Part shown: positions 8,867 to 18,900 of the stretch, piece after piece
Layout: every line of letters starts with the position of its first letter
Numbering within the stretch: the first letter of the stretch is position 1
From: Nostoc sp. UCD121
GTDB taxonomy: Bacteria > Cyanobacteriota > Cyanobacteriia > Cyanobacteriales > Nostocaceae
Assembly (NCBI RefSeq): GCF_014222285.1
Contig: NZ_JACKZS010000047.1
Span: 1 to 40,804, forward strand
DNA length: 40,804 nt
Reading direction: 5' to 3'
Notes under the pieces: generated by a model
Told to the model about the DNA's origin: nothing
Databases searched by the model: none
What the model saw: the letters and a program-made list of their open reading frames with translations, nothing else
Translations under genes and position numbers: made by a program

Positions 8867-9406
8867 TCAATCTTCGTCATCAAAATTGGTTTCCCAGTTA
8901 GCAGCGTCGTCATAACCTTCGTTAGCGCGGTATACTTCTGTTTTTATCCGGCGATTTTCTTGCCTTAGCACTTCTCGTTCTCGCAACGTTAGTGGTGGTT
9001 GTTCATTACTTGGCAAGCGATCGCTATTTCGCCTCGTCGGTTTTGGGCGTGTGAAGTTTCTCCAAGCAGCTTTCGCACCAACTAAGATGCTGCGTGTACC
9101 TACTTGCAGATTTTGAGCCTGAATTCTTGCACTATCGAGGGTTAGATCGACTTGTTTGGCTACTTGACTGGCACTTTTGACACCTTCACTCACATCATCA
9201 GTTAAGTCAGTTATTTCCAAACCAGTCACGCGAATAGCTTCTAGAGTGGGCGGTAACTCTCGTGAGAGTGTATCAAATAGCTTTTCTGCACTGCGAGCAG
9301 CGCGTGCTAACTCTTGCAAAGCGGGTATTGCCGCCACTAAAACCGCAGTCAAGCTTGTGGCGACTAGAAGTAAGGAGAGTCCCAACCAAAACAGGGGATC
9401 AATCAC
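8867..9406 (-). CDS. DUF948-like membrane-anchored protein
   Basis: The 179-aa protein has one N-terminal membrane segment (about 5-28). A long helical region follows, with LEITDLTDDVSEGVKSASQV and VDLTLDSARIQAQNLQ, the pattern of DUF948-type proteins. The C-terminus is charged and ends in an acidic tail (NWETNFDDED). It starts 11 bp after the YtxH-domain gene stops, and the two are clearly an operon. A role in envelope stress or in organising membrane complexes is possible, but there is no direct evidence. The ATG start follows the upstream gene closely, consistent with coupled translation. Confidence 0.75.
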   Translation of the reverse strand: MIDPLFWLGLSLLLVATSLTAVLVAAIPALQELARAARSAEKLFDTLSRELPPTLEAIRVTGLEITDLTDDVSEGVKSASQVAKQVDLTLDSARIQAQNLQVGTRSILVGAKAAWRNFTRPKPTRRNSDRLPSNEQPPLTLREREVLRQENRRIKTEVYRANEGYDDAANWETNFDDED

Positions 9407-9417
9407 GGTAATGTCAT

Positions 9418-9768
9418 TTATGAGCGTTCTAATGGCTGGGGAAGATAATCTGAGTCTTCAGGTGATGTTTGCCGCTTTAAGATTTGGCTTTCCTTTTGAG
9501 TGGCATCTACACCTGCTGCGATCGCTTCCCGTAATCGATCTAAAGTCTCATCCCAGTTTCGTAGTGCGCTGGCAGAGAGACGATCTGCTTGGATTTGCAC
9601 ACTCGTTGATAAATCTTCTGCCAATTCTGGGATAGCATTGGCAGATTTCTTCAAGATTTTACGCGTTTCGCGCCCTGTACGTGGAGCCACGAGCAAACCG
9701 GTTAAAGCACCGATGGTAGCTCCCAGCATCAAACCGCCAATAAATACTCCAGAACGGTTATTAGACAT
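9418..9768 (-). CDS. YtxH-domain protein
   Basis: The 116-aa protein begins with a glycine-rich membrane segment, GVFIGGLMLGATIGALTGLL, then VAPRTGRETRKILKKSA. This is the standard YtxH signature: a small membrane anchor, a P-x-x-G-x-x-x-R motif and a long amphipathic helix. YtxH proteins are general-stress-associated small membrane proteins of unknown biochemistry. It has a clear AAGGAGAG Shine-Dalgarno before the ATG and is the first gene of a two-gene unit with the DUF948-like gene. Confidence 0.85.
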   Translation of the reverse strand: MSNNRSGVFIGGLMLGATIGALTGLLVAPRTGRETRKILKKSANAIPELAEDLSTSVQIQADRLSASALRNWDETLDRLREAIAAGVDATQKESQILKRQTSPEDSDYLPQPLERS

Positions 9769-10006
9769 ATTGTTGTTTCTCTCCTTACACCTATTTTAGG
9801 TGCGTTTTCTCTCCCTGTAAGGCTCACCGATTTTATTCAGTTAATCTATCCTGACAAAATATCAGCCAAAAATGTTGCTTTTATTCATTAAACATTAAAA
9901 CCATTAATTACTTATGATTCAAAACTCCCTGGTTCTCTATTCCCTCTGGATCTTTGCGCCCTTGTGTCAGCCCTAATTATAAATGTTCATGTGAACTTGA
10001 CATAAC

Positions 10007-10342
10007 TCATTTGGCAACAGTTCTTTTCCCCGATATTAACTCTAGCCTGCGAAAATAACGCTGCCAAATTTGCTGTCCTTGCAAAAGTAGACTGATAATT
10101 TGTCGCACTTGTTGGATTTGCATTTTTAGTGCTTGATTTTTCTGCCGTAAGTTATAAATATTCTCTTGGCTGAGATAAATATTTTCGGGTGCTTTATTTA
10201 ATACTGTATGAGTACAACTTTCATAAACAGTTAACGTATCTGCTATATATGCTAGCTGCTGCTTGAGTTGCCACACTCGCCAAGCCACATAGAGTAGTAT
10301 CAACGAAATGAGGGTATTAACGAGGATAACTAAAATTACCAT
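10007..10342 (-). CDS. Small membrane protein with coiled coil
   Basis: The 111-aa protein has a single N-terminal hydrophobic segment (about 2-21). A heptad-like, Gln/Leu-rich region follows at about 55-95 (QENIYNLRQKNQALKMQIQQ), and the end is basic. The layout resembles small membrane-anchored coiled-coil proteins seen next to YtxH/DUF948 genes in cyanobacteria. It lies about 240 bp upstream of the YtxH gene on the same strand, so shared transcription is possible. No specific function is recognised. Confidence 0.65.
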   Translation of the reverse strand: MVILVILVNTLISLILLYVAWRVWQLKQQLAYIADTLTVYESCTHTVLNKAPENIYLSQENIYNLRQKNQALKMQIQQVRQIISLLLQGQQIWQRYFRRLELISGKRTVAK

Positions 10343-10977
10343 TGTTTATCTTCACCAATATCAGCTTTGCGGAATTGTTCTATATACTTGACTACGAATT
10401 TTAGATTTTAGATTTTTTGGGATAAACCAAAAAATCGCCAATTCACCAATTTTGTAACAACTATATGCCCACACCTCGCAAAACCACAGCTACAATTGCC
10501 TTAGATTCATGACTCGGTTTGCGAAATCAACCCGTATGCTTAAAAAGCCCCAGTTTTACTACGTTTCACTCCTTAACCTGATAATCTTAGTCAATTTGCG
10601 ACCTTTGCGGCATCTAAGCACAATGGCATAGCCCCTTCAATATCCTGTGAGAGAACTACACTCCTTATTGGAGGCTCCTCAGCATCGCTTTTATTATTGT
10701 GCTATTACCTCTACCAGTTTTCCAGTCTGTTGCGTGAAGTTCACTAACATTTTGCTTGCAAAACCTCGCTAGTGCTTCAAATTACTGGATGTGCGGTGGG
10801 GATAAAAGGAAAGTGGGAAAGGAAAGAGTCTATTAATTCCTCTTCCCTTATACAATTTTCCTAGCCGATGGCTTGCCCCTCCTCCCTTAACCTTCTTGTT
10901 GAAGGCTTCTCCCTGGTATTTCACTAATTCGTTACTAATAATGATTACTTTTTCTCTATATCCAGCAGAAGGTAAGG
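10343..10977. other. Divergent intergenic region
   Basis: About 635 bp without a supported gene. It contains a TTTAGAT-type repeat near 10400 followed by a TTTTTTGG/CCAAAAAA hairpin. A minus-strand stretch at about 10670-10780 stays open for about 35 codons (includes SELHATDWKTGRGNSTIIKA) but has no start and no recognised family. The Zur-like palindrome at 10936-10950 lies at its right end. Confidence 0.4.
10936..10950 (+). promoter_or_regulatory. Candidate Zur/FurB-type operator
   Basis: TAATAATGATTACTT, about 30 bp before the lipoprotein start codon, resembles the 7-1-7 palindrome TGATAATNATTATCA used by Zur (FurB) in cyanobacteria, with about 11 of 15 positions agreeing. Its place in front of a metal-binding lipoprotein fits repression when metal is plentiful. 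No binding data are available. Confidence 0.45.
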
Positions 10978-11970
10978 ATGTCAAAAAAAATACCATCAAC
11001 TAATTACTTCCGAGCCATTTTAGTTGCTTTGACAATTGGATTTGTTGGGTGTGGAAATCAAGCTGCAAGAACTGCATTCACTCAAACTACCAGCCCGGTA
11101 AATGAGAACCTTCCTCAAGTTGTAGCAACAACAAGTGTACTATGTGATTTAACCAAGCAAGTTGCCGGGAATACAGTGAACCTCACCTGCTTAATTGACC
11201 CTAGTGCCGATCCTCATACTTATAAACCAAAGCCGGAAGATCGTAGAGCCATTGAGCAAGCTAATCTTATTCTCTATAGTGGCTATAATTTAGAACCAAA
11301 TCTGATCAAATTAATTAAAGCCACTAAAAGCACTGTACCGAGAATAGCCGTTGGGCAACTTGCGGTATCTAAGCCACAAAAATTTCAGAAAGACGGCAAG
11401 AATTTAATTAATCCTCATCTGTGGCACAATACCAAGAATGCTATCAGAATGGTGGAGGTAATTAATAGTAATCTGAGAAAATTAGAATCTAGTGATGCAG
11501 AAACTTATAACAGCAATACCAAAAAAATTACAAATGAACTCACTCAGCTAGATAGTTGGATTAAGTCAAGAATTACGAGTATTCCTGCCAAAAAACGTAA
11601 GTTAGTTACAACATCTAATGCACTGAGTTATTACGCTAAAGCATACGGTATTCCATTAGCAGGAGGATTACAAAGTATTAGTACTGACGAAAAGTTAACA
11701 GCAACACGAATGAAAACTTTGGTTGCAAATATTAAACGAACTCAAGTCTCAACAATTTTCTCTGACGCGGCAACTAACGAGAATTCACTTCAATCTGTAG
11801 CGAAAGCTGCTGAAGTTAAAATTTCTGATAGAAAGTTATATGTTGAGGGGCTTGGTGAACCAGATACCGAGGCAGATACTTATCAGAAAATGATGATCGC
11901 CAATACACGCACAATTGTAGAAGAATTAGGAGGAACATATTTGATGTTTCAAGCGAGAGCTGCTAATTAG
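10978..11970 (+). CDS. Zinc/manganese ABC transporter solute-binding lipoprotein
   Basis: The 330-aa protein belongs to the ZnuA/MntC/PsaA cluster A-I binding proteins, which capture Zn2+ or Mn2+ outside the inner membrane. A lipobox (GFVGC, Cys25) follows a hydrophobic leader. Metal-ligand His80 (ADPHTY) and His147 (NPHLWH) are present. At the third ligand position (Glu or His in relatives) there is Ser213/Asn214, and the usual C-terminal Asp appears as Glu290 (LYVEGL). There is no His-rich loop, arguing against a classical high-affinity ZnuA. An AAGG-type Shine-Dalgarno precedes the ATG. No permease or ATPase gene is adjacent, so it is an orphan component. Metal specificity cannot be decided from sequence. 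Confidence 0.88.
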   Translation: MSKKIPSTNYFRAILVALTIGFVGCGNQAARTAFTQTTSPVNENLPQVVATTSVLCDLTKQVAGNTVNLTCLIDPSADPHTYKPKPEDRRAIEQANLILYSGYNLEPNLIKLIKATKSTVPRIAVGQLAVSKPQKFQKDGKNLINPHLWHNTKNAIRMVEVINSNLRKLESSDAETYNSNTKKITNELTQLDSWIKSRITSIPAKKRKLVTTSNALSYYAKAYGIPLAGGLQSISTDEKLTATRMKTLVANIKRTQVSTIFSDAATNENSLQSVAKAAEVKISDRKLYVEGLGEPDTEADTYQKMMIANTRTIVEELGGTYLMFQARAAN

Positions 11971-11993
11971 TTACAATTTACATTAATGAATCA

Positions 11994-12047
11994 GATAAAC
12001 CGAAGTTTTTTAGATTACAGTAAATTCGGTTTATCAGCCTCTTTTTT
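11994..12047 (+). terminator. Terminator of the metal-binding lipoprotein gene
   Basis: GATAAACCGAA (11994-12004) pairs perfectly with 12025-12035 around a 20-base loop and is followed by a CTTTTTTG run. It sits 24 bp after the lipoprotein stop and separates it from the convergent DUF4330 gene. Confidence 0.65.
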
Positions 12048-12066
12048 GAAGATGAGCAGATGAATG

Positions 12067-12600
12067 TTATTTGTCTTTTAATCTGATATCAATAACAGTT
12101 GCATTGAAGTTGTAATTAAAGCCTTCCAACTCAAATGGCATTCCAATTTTAACTTTACTGTTACCTAGAACGGGGCCATTGTCAGTAACCTGGGCTTTAC
12201 CATCTAGAGTCAAAAGCAAATCTGTACTAAAATTGTTGGTTTTTGGATCTGGTAATTCTTTAACAGTGCCATCAGGTTGGAAAACATTGACTGTTCTAGG
12301 TAGCTGTTGAATGGATTTAATTTCAATCTGCCCATAAGGTTGATTCCGGATAATCACATTAGTCTTTCCACCTTTTTTTAAACCTTGATTAAATAATTGT
12401 TCAGGGTCACGGACATTCAAACCACGAACGACTAAATCTACTTCTATAGGTATTGTTTTCGCACCAACTTGGGCAACAGAACCAGAAGTGCCAGGAAAGA
12501 TAAAGATGCCAAATATAACTAGCAGAATTACTAAGGCAGCACCTAAATCTAGAAGATTGATTTTGCCGAACAAGCGACCTTTTGAATCTAAAATAGCCAT
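12067..12600 (-). CDS. DUF4330-domain protein
   Basis: From the ATG at 12600 the product is 177 aa, starting MAILDSKGRLFGKINLLDLG. A single membrane segment (about 18-38) and a beta-rich domain with IPIEVDLVVRGLNVRDPE and a VKIGMPFELEG turn follow, as in the cyanobacterial DUF4330 family. A longer frame begins at 12729, but the extra 43 residues are low-quality and unlike the family. The protein is probably anchored in the plasma or thylakoid membrane with its domain outside; its function is unknown. It converges with the lipoprotein gene, and the two are separated by a terminator. Confidence 0.8.
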   Translation of the reverse strand: MAILDSKGRLFGKINLLDLGAALVILLVIFGIFIFPGTSGSVAQVGAKTIPIEVDLVVRGLNVRDPEQLFNQGLKKGGKTNVIIRNQPYGQIEIKSIQQLPRTVNVFQPDGTVKELPDPKTNNFSTDLLLTLDGKAQVTDNGPVLGNSKVKIGMPFELEGFNYNFNATVIDIRLKDK

Positions 12601-12981
12601 AAAAAATTTTCCGAGGTAATAGCGAAGTAATTGATTGTAGCAAGAAGGTTTTTGATGGAAACGGCAATTTTCCCTATTTGGTAATAACTCAAAGTGGCTG
12701 GGCGTTGTGGTTATGCGACAGTTTATCACGAGTTCGTGCGATCGCTAACCCTCAAGCTTTTGTCCATTAAGACTGATGCACCCAGAAAGTAATATCTCGT
12801 GTTTAAGCCTATCTCTAGAGAGAATCTTTAGACCCCCACAATTCCGTAGATTTGCTTAAATATTACCTGTATCACAACTCATTTATTCTTGAGTTAAGAA
12901 TGCAACTTAGAATACTTTAAATCCGTCTCATAATTTATCCCATCACTTTATGTTCTCCCGAAATAATCTTTAAAGCGTATT
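12601..12981. other. Divergent intergenic region
   Basis: This spacer of about 380 bp lies between the DUF4330 and M48 protease genes. It contains one GCGATCGC octamer and otherwise nothing recognised; promoters for both genes are expected here. Confidence 0.35.
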
Positions 12982-13845
12982 ATGTTGAATTGGAAAGGTT
13001 TTGTTGCAAGTTACCGTGTGTGGCGGCGTAGCTGGTTTTATCCCCTAATTTCAGTGGTAGTCGCCCTGAGTTTGTGTCTGAGTACACCCTTGCCTGGAAG
13101 AACTTTAGACTTCTTGCCTCTTATATTGCAGGGAGTCCAGGTACTTCAGCTTTCTAATATATCCGATCGCCAAGAAACTGATATTGGCAAGCAGATTAAT
13201 CAGCAAATACTAGGGGGTCAAGTCAAACTTTACCGGAATGCTGAAGTTAATCGCTATGTAGAACAAATTGGTCGGCGTTTAGCAGCTAATAGCGATCGCC
13301 CCAACCTTCCCTTTACCTTCCAAGTCGTTGAAGATGATGCGATTAATGCCTTTGCAACTTTAGGAGGCTATGTATATGTCCACACAGGTTTGCTGAAAAC
13401 CGCAGACAATGAAGCGGAACTTGCAAGTGTCATCGCCCATGAAATTGGTCATATTGGCGGGAAGCATTTGGTTAAACAGATGCGGCAAAAGGCAGTCGCT
13501 AGTGGTTTAGCAACAGCAACTGGTTTAGATCGCAATACAGCAGTGAATATTGGTGTAGAACTTGCCTTGAATCGTCCTCGTAGTCGTCAAGATGAATTTG
13601 ATGCCGATCAAAGAGGGCTACGAACCTTGACACGCGCTGGGTATGCCCAGTCTGGGATGGTTTCTTTTATGCAAAAGCTACTGAAAAAGGGTGGTTCTAC
13701 TCCGACATTTTTGAGTACACACCCCGGAACTAGCGATCGCATTGAGGGTCTCAGACGTGCAATTAACTCCCAACCTAGTAATGCAAATTATGGGCTGGAT
13801 AATGCTAGTTATAAAGCTAATATTCGACCTTTAGTAAGGTCTTGA
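12982..13845 (+). CDS. M48-family zinc metalloprotease
   Basis: The 287-aa protein has an N-terminal hydrophobic segment (about 19-38), a signal peptide or anchor. A peptidase M48 domain follows, with zinc motif HEIGH at about 153-157 and a third ligand Glu in SRQDEFDADQRG (about 205). The later THPGTSDRIEGLR block is also characteristic. It resembles BepA/LoiP-like periplasmic M48 proteases that degrade or help assemble envelope proteins, but it lacks the C-terminal TPR region of BepA. It stands alone on the plus strand, converging with the phosphatase gene. Confidence 0.9.
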   Translation: MLNWKGFVASYRVWRRSWFYPLISVVVALSLCLSTPLPGRTLDFLPLILQGVQVLQLSNISDRQETDIGKQINQQILGGQVKLYRNAEVNRYVEQIGRRLAANSDRPNLPFTFQVVEDDAINAFATLGGYVYVHTGLLKTADNEAELASVIAHEIGHIGGKHLVKQMRQKAVASGLATATGLDRNTAVNIGVELALNRPRSRQDEFDADQRGLRTLTRAGYAQSGMVSFMQKLLKKGGSTPTFLSTHPGTSDRIEGLRRAINSQPSNANYGLDNASYKANIRPLVRS

Positions 13846-13935
13846 GGGAATGGAGAATGGGGAATTGGGCATTGCTTATTCCCCTTATCTCCCTCATCTT
13901 CCACATCTTTCCCTCCGCCTCATCTCAAATATTGT

Positions 13936-14691
13936 TTAATTTTTATTGCGGCGATCAACTTTGATTTTGGCTGGATTAACGGTAATTACAGCCTCTTCTA
14001 AAGGCAGGGCACGGATATAATTTTTAAAAATGTTAACTTGATAAACTAGGTTATTCGTGACATCTAGTGCGGTCAACCAGCCACTCCGGGGATGATAAGC
14101 GCCAGTATCTATATCTAGCCATCCCTGTCCTTGTGCCAGTTTCCCAGGAGAAACACCAGGCAGAGTAAAAGTAATTGTGTGACCAATGATAATAAGCTTA
14201 TCTGGAAAGTAAGGTTTTTCGATGCTGTGAAATTCCTCTCGTATCCAGCACAGTTGATCGGCAGTTTGTTCTGTCACCGACTTAGAAGGGTCAACCCCAG
14301 CATGAGTTAACCAAATATCCCCCAAGTCGAGATATGTAGGCAAACTCTTGAACCAATCCAGATGATCATCGGGGATTGAAGCCTCGTGGTAACTGGCTAC
14401 GGTAGCTTGCCCTCCACTGTACAACCATGCTTGCATCGTCGGGGAGGAAGTTCTTTCATTAGTCAGAATGTTTAATAACATCTGCTCATGATTTCCCAGC
14501 AAACATGGGTAGTTATGTCGTTTCACAAAATTAACTACTTGTGAGCTATGAGGCCCGCGATCAATTAAGTCTCCCAAAAAATAGATTTGATCGTCTGACG
14601 TGGGGGCGATCGCCTCCAACAAAGTCATCAAACCTTCATAGTGCCCATGTACATCCCCAATTACTATTCGTCTGGGGCTAGTTTCGCTCAT
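13936..14691 (-). CDS. PPP-family serine/threonine phosphatase
   Basis: The 251-aa metallophosphoesterase shows all metal-binding blocks of the PPP family: GDVHG (12-16), GDLIDRG (40-46), GNHE (66-69), LTHAG (128-132) and GHT (170-172). These coordinate two metal ions and make it a protein phosphatase or a related diadenosine-tetraphosphatase-like enzyme. It is cytoplasmic, with no signal or membrane segment. The ATG start is preceded by AAGAGA. It is transcribed away from the DUF2470 gene. Substrates cannot be told from sequence. Confidence 0.9.
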   Translation of the reverse strand: MSETSPRRIVIGDVHGHYEGLMTLLEAIAPTSDDQIYFLGDLIDRGPHSSQVVNFVKRHNYPCLLGNHEQMLLNILTNERTSSPTMQAWLYSGGQATVASYHEASIPDDHLDWFKSLPTYLDLGDIWLTHAGVDPSKSVTEQTADQLCWIREEFHSIEKPYFPDKLIIIGHTITFTLPGVSPGKLAQGQGWLDIDTGAYHPRSGWLTALDVTNNLVYQVNIFKNYIRALPLEEAVITVNPAKIKVDRRNKN

Positions 14692-14942
14692 TGTCTCTTA
14701 GCTTCAATAGTTTTGCTAATACTTCTGCTACAGTTTAAGCTGTCTGGTTTCCGTAATGAAAGGTAAAAATACTGAACTAAGTTTTATTTTAATTTAATTA
14801 TTATTCCAGAAATAAATATTATTAATGATGAAAATAGAGTATTATTGACAGTCTTTACTGCTAGGAAAGAAAATTAGCAAATTCCACTCGCGTTAGCTTA
14901 AAATCTAAGCTGTTGCTGTATTTCTAACTTTTTACCCCAACA

Positions 14943-15227
14943 ATGTCTAAAGATTTTTCTGCTGAGATTAGTTCGCGCATCTGCCAGCACATGAATGACG
15001 ATCATGCTGATGCCATAGTTCTTTACGCTAAAACTTTTGGTGGTGTAACAGATGCGAGCGCAGCAAAAATGTTGTCAATTGATGCACAAGGTATGGATGT
15101 GACAGCACAAGTCAATGGTGAAGCTGTACCAGTTCGCATTCAGTTTGATCATGTTTTAGTGGATGCAGAAGATGCTCATCAAACTCTCATTGCAATGGTG
15201 AAGCAGGCGCGGGTGAAGGCAAAGTAG
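14943..15227 (+). CDS. DUF2470-domain protein
   Basis: The 94-aa single-domain protein contains the hallmark CQHMNDDHADAIVLYAK (about 15-31), the His-Met-Asn-x-Asp-His motif of DUF2470. This domain forms the C-terminal part of HugZ-like haem-utilisation proteins and also occurs alone in cyanobacteria and plastids. The rest of the chain (IDAQGMDV, VRIQFDHVL, DAEDAHQTL) follows the family closely. A role in haem or tetrapyrrole handling is an inference from HugZ. The gene is monocistronic with an ATG start. Confidence 0.88.
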   Translation: MSKDFSAEISSRICQHMNDDHADAIVLYAKTFGGVTDASAAKMLSIDAQGMDVTAQVNGEAVPVRIQFDHVLVDAEDAHQTLIAMVKQARVKAK

Positions 15228-15321
15228 AAATTGGTAATTGTTATGACTGATGGTAAGGCGTAGAAGCGTAACGGAAAGCTGGATACGTTTCCTTTGCTCC
15301 GGCCTTGTCGTCAAACATCGT

Positions 15322-15816
15322 CTAAGTCCTCATTAATGAAATAATCAAACGTCCTAACCCTCCCAAACCCAAGCCGAAAACTGCGGTTCCCACCAAAATT
15401 AGCACAGTGTGAAACTGGTTGAAAGACAAGAGTAATTGATTTTTTGCTCCAACTAAACTCCAAGCGCCAGACCAAGCTATACCCACGACTATTGCCCAAA
15501 TTAGAGTCAAGGTTATTCCGCCACCCATAACCAAACCTAAAACTAAACCTACACCCCAAGTTAAGATCCAAGCCCAACCAAAACCTTCAGCCCAACTCAT
15601 AACATCAACCCGATTCCAAGCCAAACTCCAAGTTAAAGTTAGAGCCAAAACTATCGAACTAACTCTCGATAAAGCTAAAGCTTTGCCATTAGCTAGAGCC
15701 GCATTCATCCCAAAAGCGTCAGCCCAAAGTGGAGTTAAGGCAAATAAGAAGCCAACTAGTACATAGCAAAATAAACTAAACATCAATCTCGCCCAAAGAT
15801 GAGCGTTACTGTTCAT
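15322..15816 (-). CDS. Trp/Gly-rich multi-pass membrane protein
   Basis: The 164-aa protein is almost entirely hydrophobic, with about five membrane segments. It is unusually rich in Trp and Gly, especially at about 55-125 (MSWAEGFGWAWILTW, GIAWSGAW). I do not recognise a family. The coding DNA contains repeated CCAAACTAAAG/CTAAACC-like words, so the middle may have grown from short tandem repeats. The frame has an ATG start and is uninterrupted, and no alternative frame makes a better protein. It lies between DUF2470 (convergent) and the replication-protein gene. Confidence 0.55.
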   Translation of the reverse strand: MNSNAHLWARLMFSLFCYVLVGFLFALTPLWADAFGMNAALANGKALALSRVSSIVLALTLTWSLAWNRVDVMSWAEGFGWAWILTWGVGLVLGLVMGGGITLTLIWAIVVGIAWSGAWSLVGAKNQLLLSFNQFHTVLILVGTAVFGLGLGGLGRLIISLMRT

Positions 15817-15983
15817 AAGTAAAATATAGCGATCGTTTCCATTTGTTAAGGTTGTGATAGGTTCTCACAATCTTAATTTTCTAAAGCAATCTTACTTATC
15901 AGAGCAACAACCAAATGTTAAAGATTGGATGCCTTAAATCAATCGTGGGTATAAGCTCCGACTACATTCGTCTCCCTTACCTC

Positions 15984-18900
15984 TTACTTGACCACTGCGG
16001 CATGAGGCTGGGTTTGAATAATTTCAAACTTCCAATCTGAAGAATAATCAGGTAAATCATAGCCAACACTCTTAACATGAGCCAGCATCAACTCATCGCG
16101 TTGATGCCAAACAGCAAATATGCTTTCCCTGCCATCATCAAGCGTTTCTAGGTCGATTTTATAAACATCATTGACCCGCTTTAGTTTCAAGCCCAACAAA
16201 TTTAAGAGGCGGCTGAGTATTTTTATTGCCGAAACCTGCTCTTTTTCTCCGACTAAGTTAATACCAAGCGCCCTTTTAATATGCTTACTATGCTGAAAAA
16301 CAATATTTTTAAGCATTATTAAATCTGGATTACTCTCGGTAAACTCTCGTTCGGCTTCGAGAAACTGAAGCATTCCCAACGCTCTCATTGCTTCAACTTT
16401 GAGCGTGTAAGTTTTTAAATCTGGCAGAAAAACTTTTCCTTCACCCCAAGACAATTGCTGATGCCATTCTTGTTGATCTCTAATGTGAAAATACTCGCTT
16501 TCGTGAGTTAGATAATAATGAATTAACAATTGACGATAATATCCTTGATTATCTTGCAATTTCAGCCAAGGAGTAACTTCTACACCATACCTTTGTCTGA
16601 GAACATATTTATTAATTTGGTTACGTTCTCCATCAGTTAGAGAATGCTTTACTAATAGTTGCTCATATTCTACATAATCGATATCATTAGCATTAGCTAC
16701 AGCAGTTGCTACTGATAGTTGATTTTGCTGCTTAATCTCTTTAATTTTGCGTTTAATATCTTTAGCTTTTTGACGGCTTTGCGCCCAATCTTTTTGAACT
16801 TTGACAATTTCTAAAACTAATCTTCTGCGGGTAGCTAAATCATCGGCATCAGTTGCCAAAAATGCCAGCCGTAAATCTCGAATAATATTATTATGAACAG
16901 CATTACTCCGCATCTGAATTTGATGCCCATCAGCAATCAAACCATCTTGCATTGATTGACGATAGAGGCGGATGGAAGCATTTACCCGTGCAGATAACTT
17001 GGCCCAAGTTCGCAAATGAATCGGGTCATGAACTAAAGGTAAATCGACATCTATTTTGTGTAGTGGACTAAGCAACGCTAAGTTTTCTTTTTGATTTTCT
17101 TGATACCAATCAGATAGCAAGCGATAATTTGTACTACCACTACCAATTAAGCCAATACCTCGTTTCGCACACCAAACAACACGCGGCACATCATCTCGCA
17201 CTCTCGCTAATGCTTGTCTTGCTTCCGAGTCAGGAATTACCCCTTGAAAAATGCCATAAACTCGGTCGAAATGTTGGACATCAATACTAATTCCTGTACC
17301 CAGGCTAGGGGTAACAAAAACGCCGTCATATTCAGAGATTTTTTGATTGATTGCTGCGATAAAATCAACCGCTTCATGACCAGGTGTGTTTGTAGTGTGG
17401 CTACTAACTACTAAAGTCTTAGGAAATTGCCGTCGTAATTTTTGTAACCGTTCTTTGAGATAACGTTCGATTGTTTCACAACTGTAACGCCCAGCGCGAC
17501 TATCGGTAGTAACATAACATTTACGTCCAGCAAGTAAATCTAATTCTAGTTGGTGAATCAGCGGTGTTGGGTTCGGCGAATCGTAAAAAGTTACATCCCA
17601 ACCTTGTTGAGGCTTCCATTGGTTGAGAACTACCCAAGGTGTTAATTTAATTCCTGCTAATCCCTGTAGATATTCAAGTGATACATCTGATAAATCAGCA
17701 TCTTGGGCAATTACTAAACCCCCAGTTGTTAAAACTGTGGAAATTAGCTGCTGGAATAATCTTAATATTTTTACACGTTTGTGTTTACAAGTATTACTGT
17801 TTAGTAGATGCCACAAAGATTGCTCTACTTCATCTAAAATTATTATTGCCCCATGCCAATTTTCAGGATTAAGCTTCCAAATAGAATCAACGCACAGTCC
17901 AAGGGATTGCTGTGGAGAGAGTGAACGGAGGATGGGAGGAGCGGGGGTAAGTGTTTTATGAATCTTTTTATCCCTATCTTCTTTATGCGTTCCCCATTGA
18001 ATACCAATTTTTTCGCACAAAAATCGTCCTAGTAAAATTCTGTGAGTAATTAATAAAACGGGTTGATTTATAAGTTTTGCTTGCTGAACAACGGCTTGCA
18101 GCGCTGTAGTTTTACCTGTTCCTTTTGCAGACTTGACTCCTACTATTCCAGAAGTTGGGAAAGGGATTTCACCTATATAAGGGCGATTTAAGGTGAGTGC
18201 AGCAGGAATAGTTAACTCAGTGTGGGGTTTGGTTTGAGCAAGATAAATTTCTAAGTCAACGCTTTGCCTATAAATTTTCTCGAAACTAGTTGCACCTTTG
18301 GCAACGATAAACTCATCAACCCCTTTTTCTATTCCTGGAAGTTCGATAACTTTAACAGGGCAATTTTTTTGCTGGAATAAACAACCCAGTTGAGAAATAG
18401 CATTATTTACAGCAGCAATTGTTTTAGGCTGAGTTTCAAAATCAAAACAAATATAAAAGCTACGCTTTGTAATTGCAAACGCTGCTAAATCAGGAATTAG
18501 CTGACGACGGGTAACTTTGCCAAATTCATCTTTAACAACCCGATAACCACTGGTAATTCCGGGAATAGCAATAGCTGCATATCCTTGTGTCAACAGCGTT
18601 GCTGCTTTTTTCACACCCTCGCAGAGAATCAGGGGAATGTTATGTTGCATCACCCATTGCCAAAAGCCTCTAGCTTCACCATCAGCAGTAATGGTGATAT
18701 TTTCAGGCATGACCAGATTGTTACGTCCAGCAACTTGCTGCCACACTTGCAGCGTTACCCGCAAACAAAATACCCGCGTTGGTGTGCTAGGCGGATGCTC
18801 GTATTTGATGGACTTAGCATTGTGATTCTGTCGGGGTTGATTTGGCTTAAAGCATCCCCATTCCATCATCTGCCAATTATTTAGAGGGTCTAGCCCGGAA

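Noticed and set aside
8667..8915. Plus-strand 82-codon open frame
   Set aside because: It consists mainly of low-complexity intergenic repeat sequence between two minus-strand genes and runs into the DUF948-like gene.
10670..10790. Open minus-strand stretch with SELHATDWKTGRG
   Set aside because: Only about 35 codons, no start codon and no family recognised; could be chance.
15311..15577. Minus-strand frame overlapping the Trp-rich membrane protein
   Set aside because: It is an alternative frame of the same repetitive DNA, and the longer frame gives a better membrane protein.
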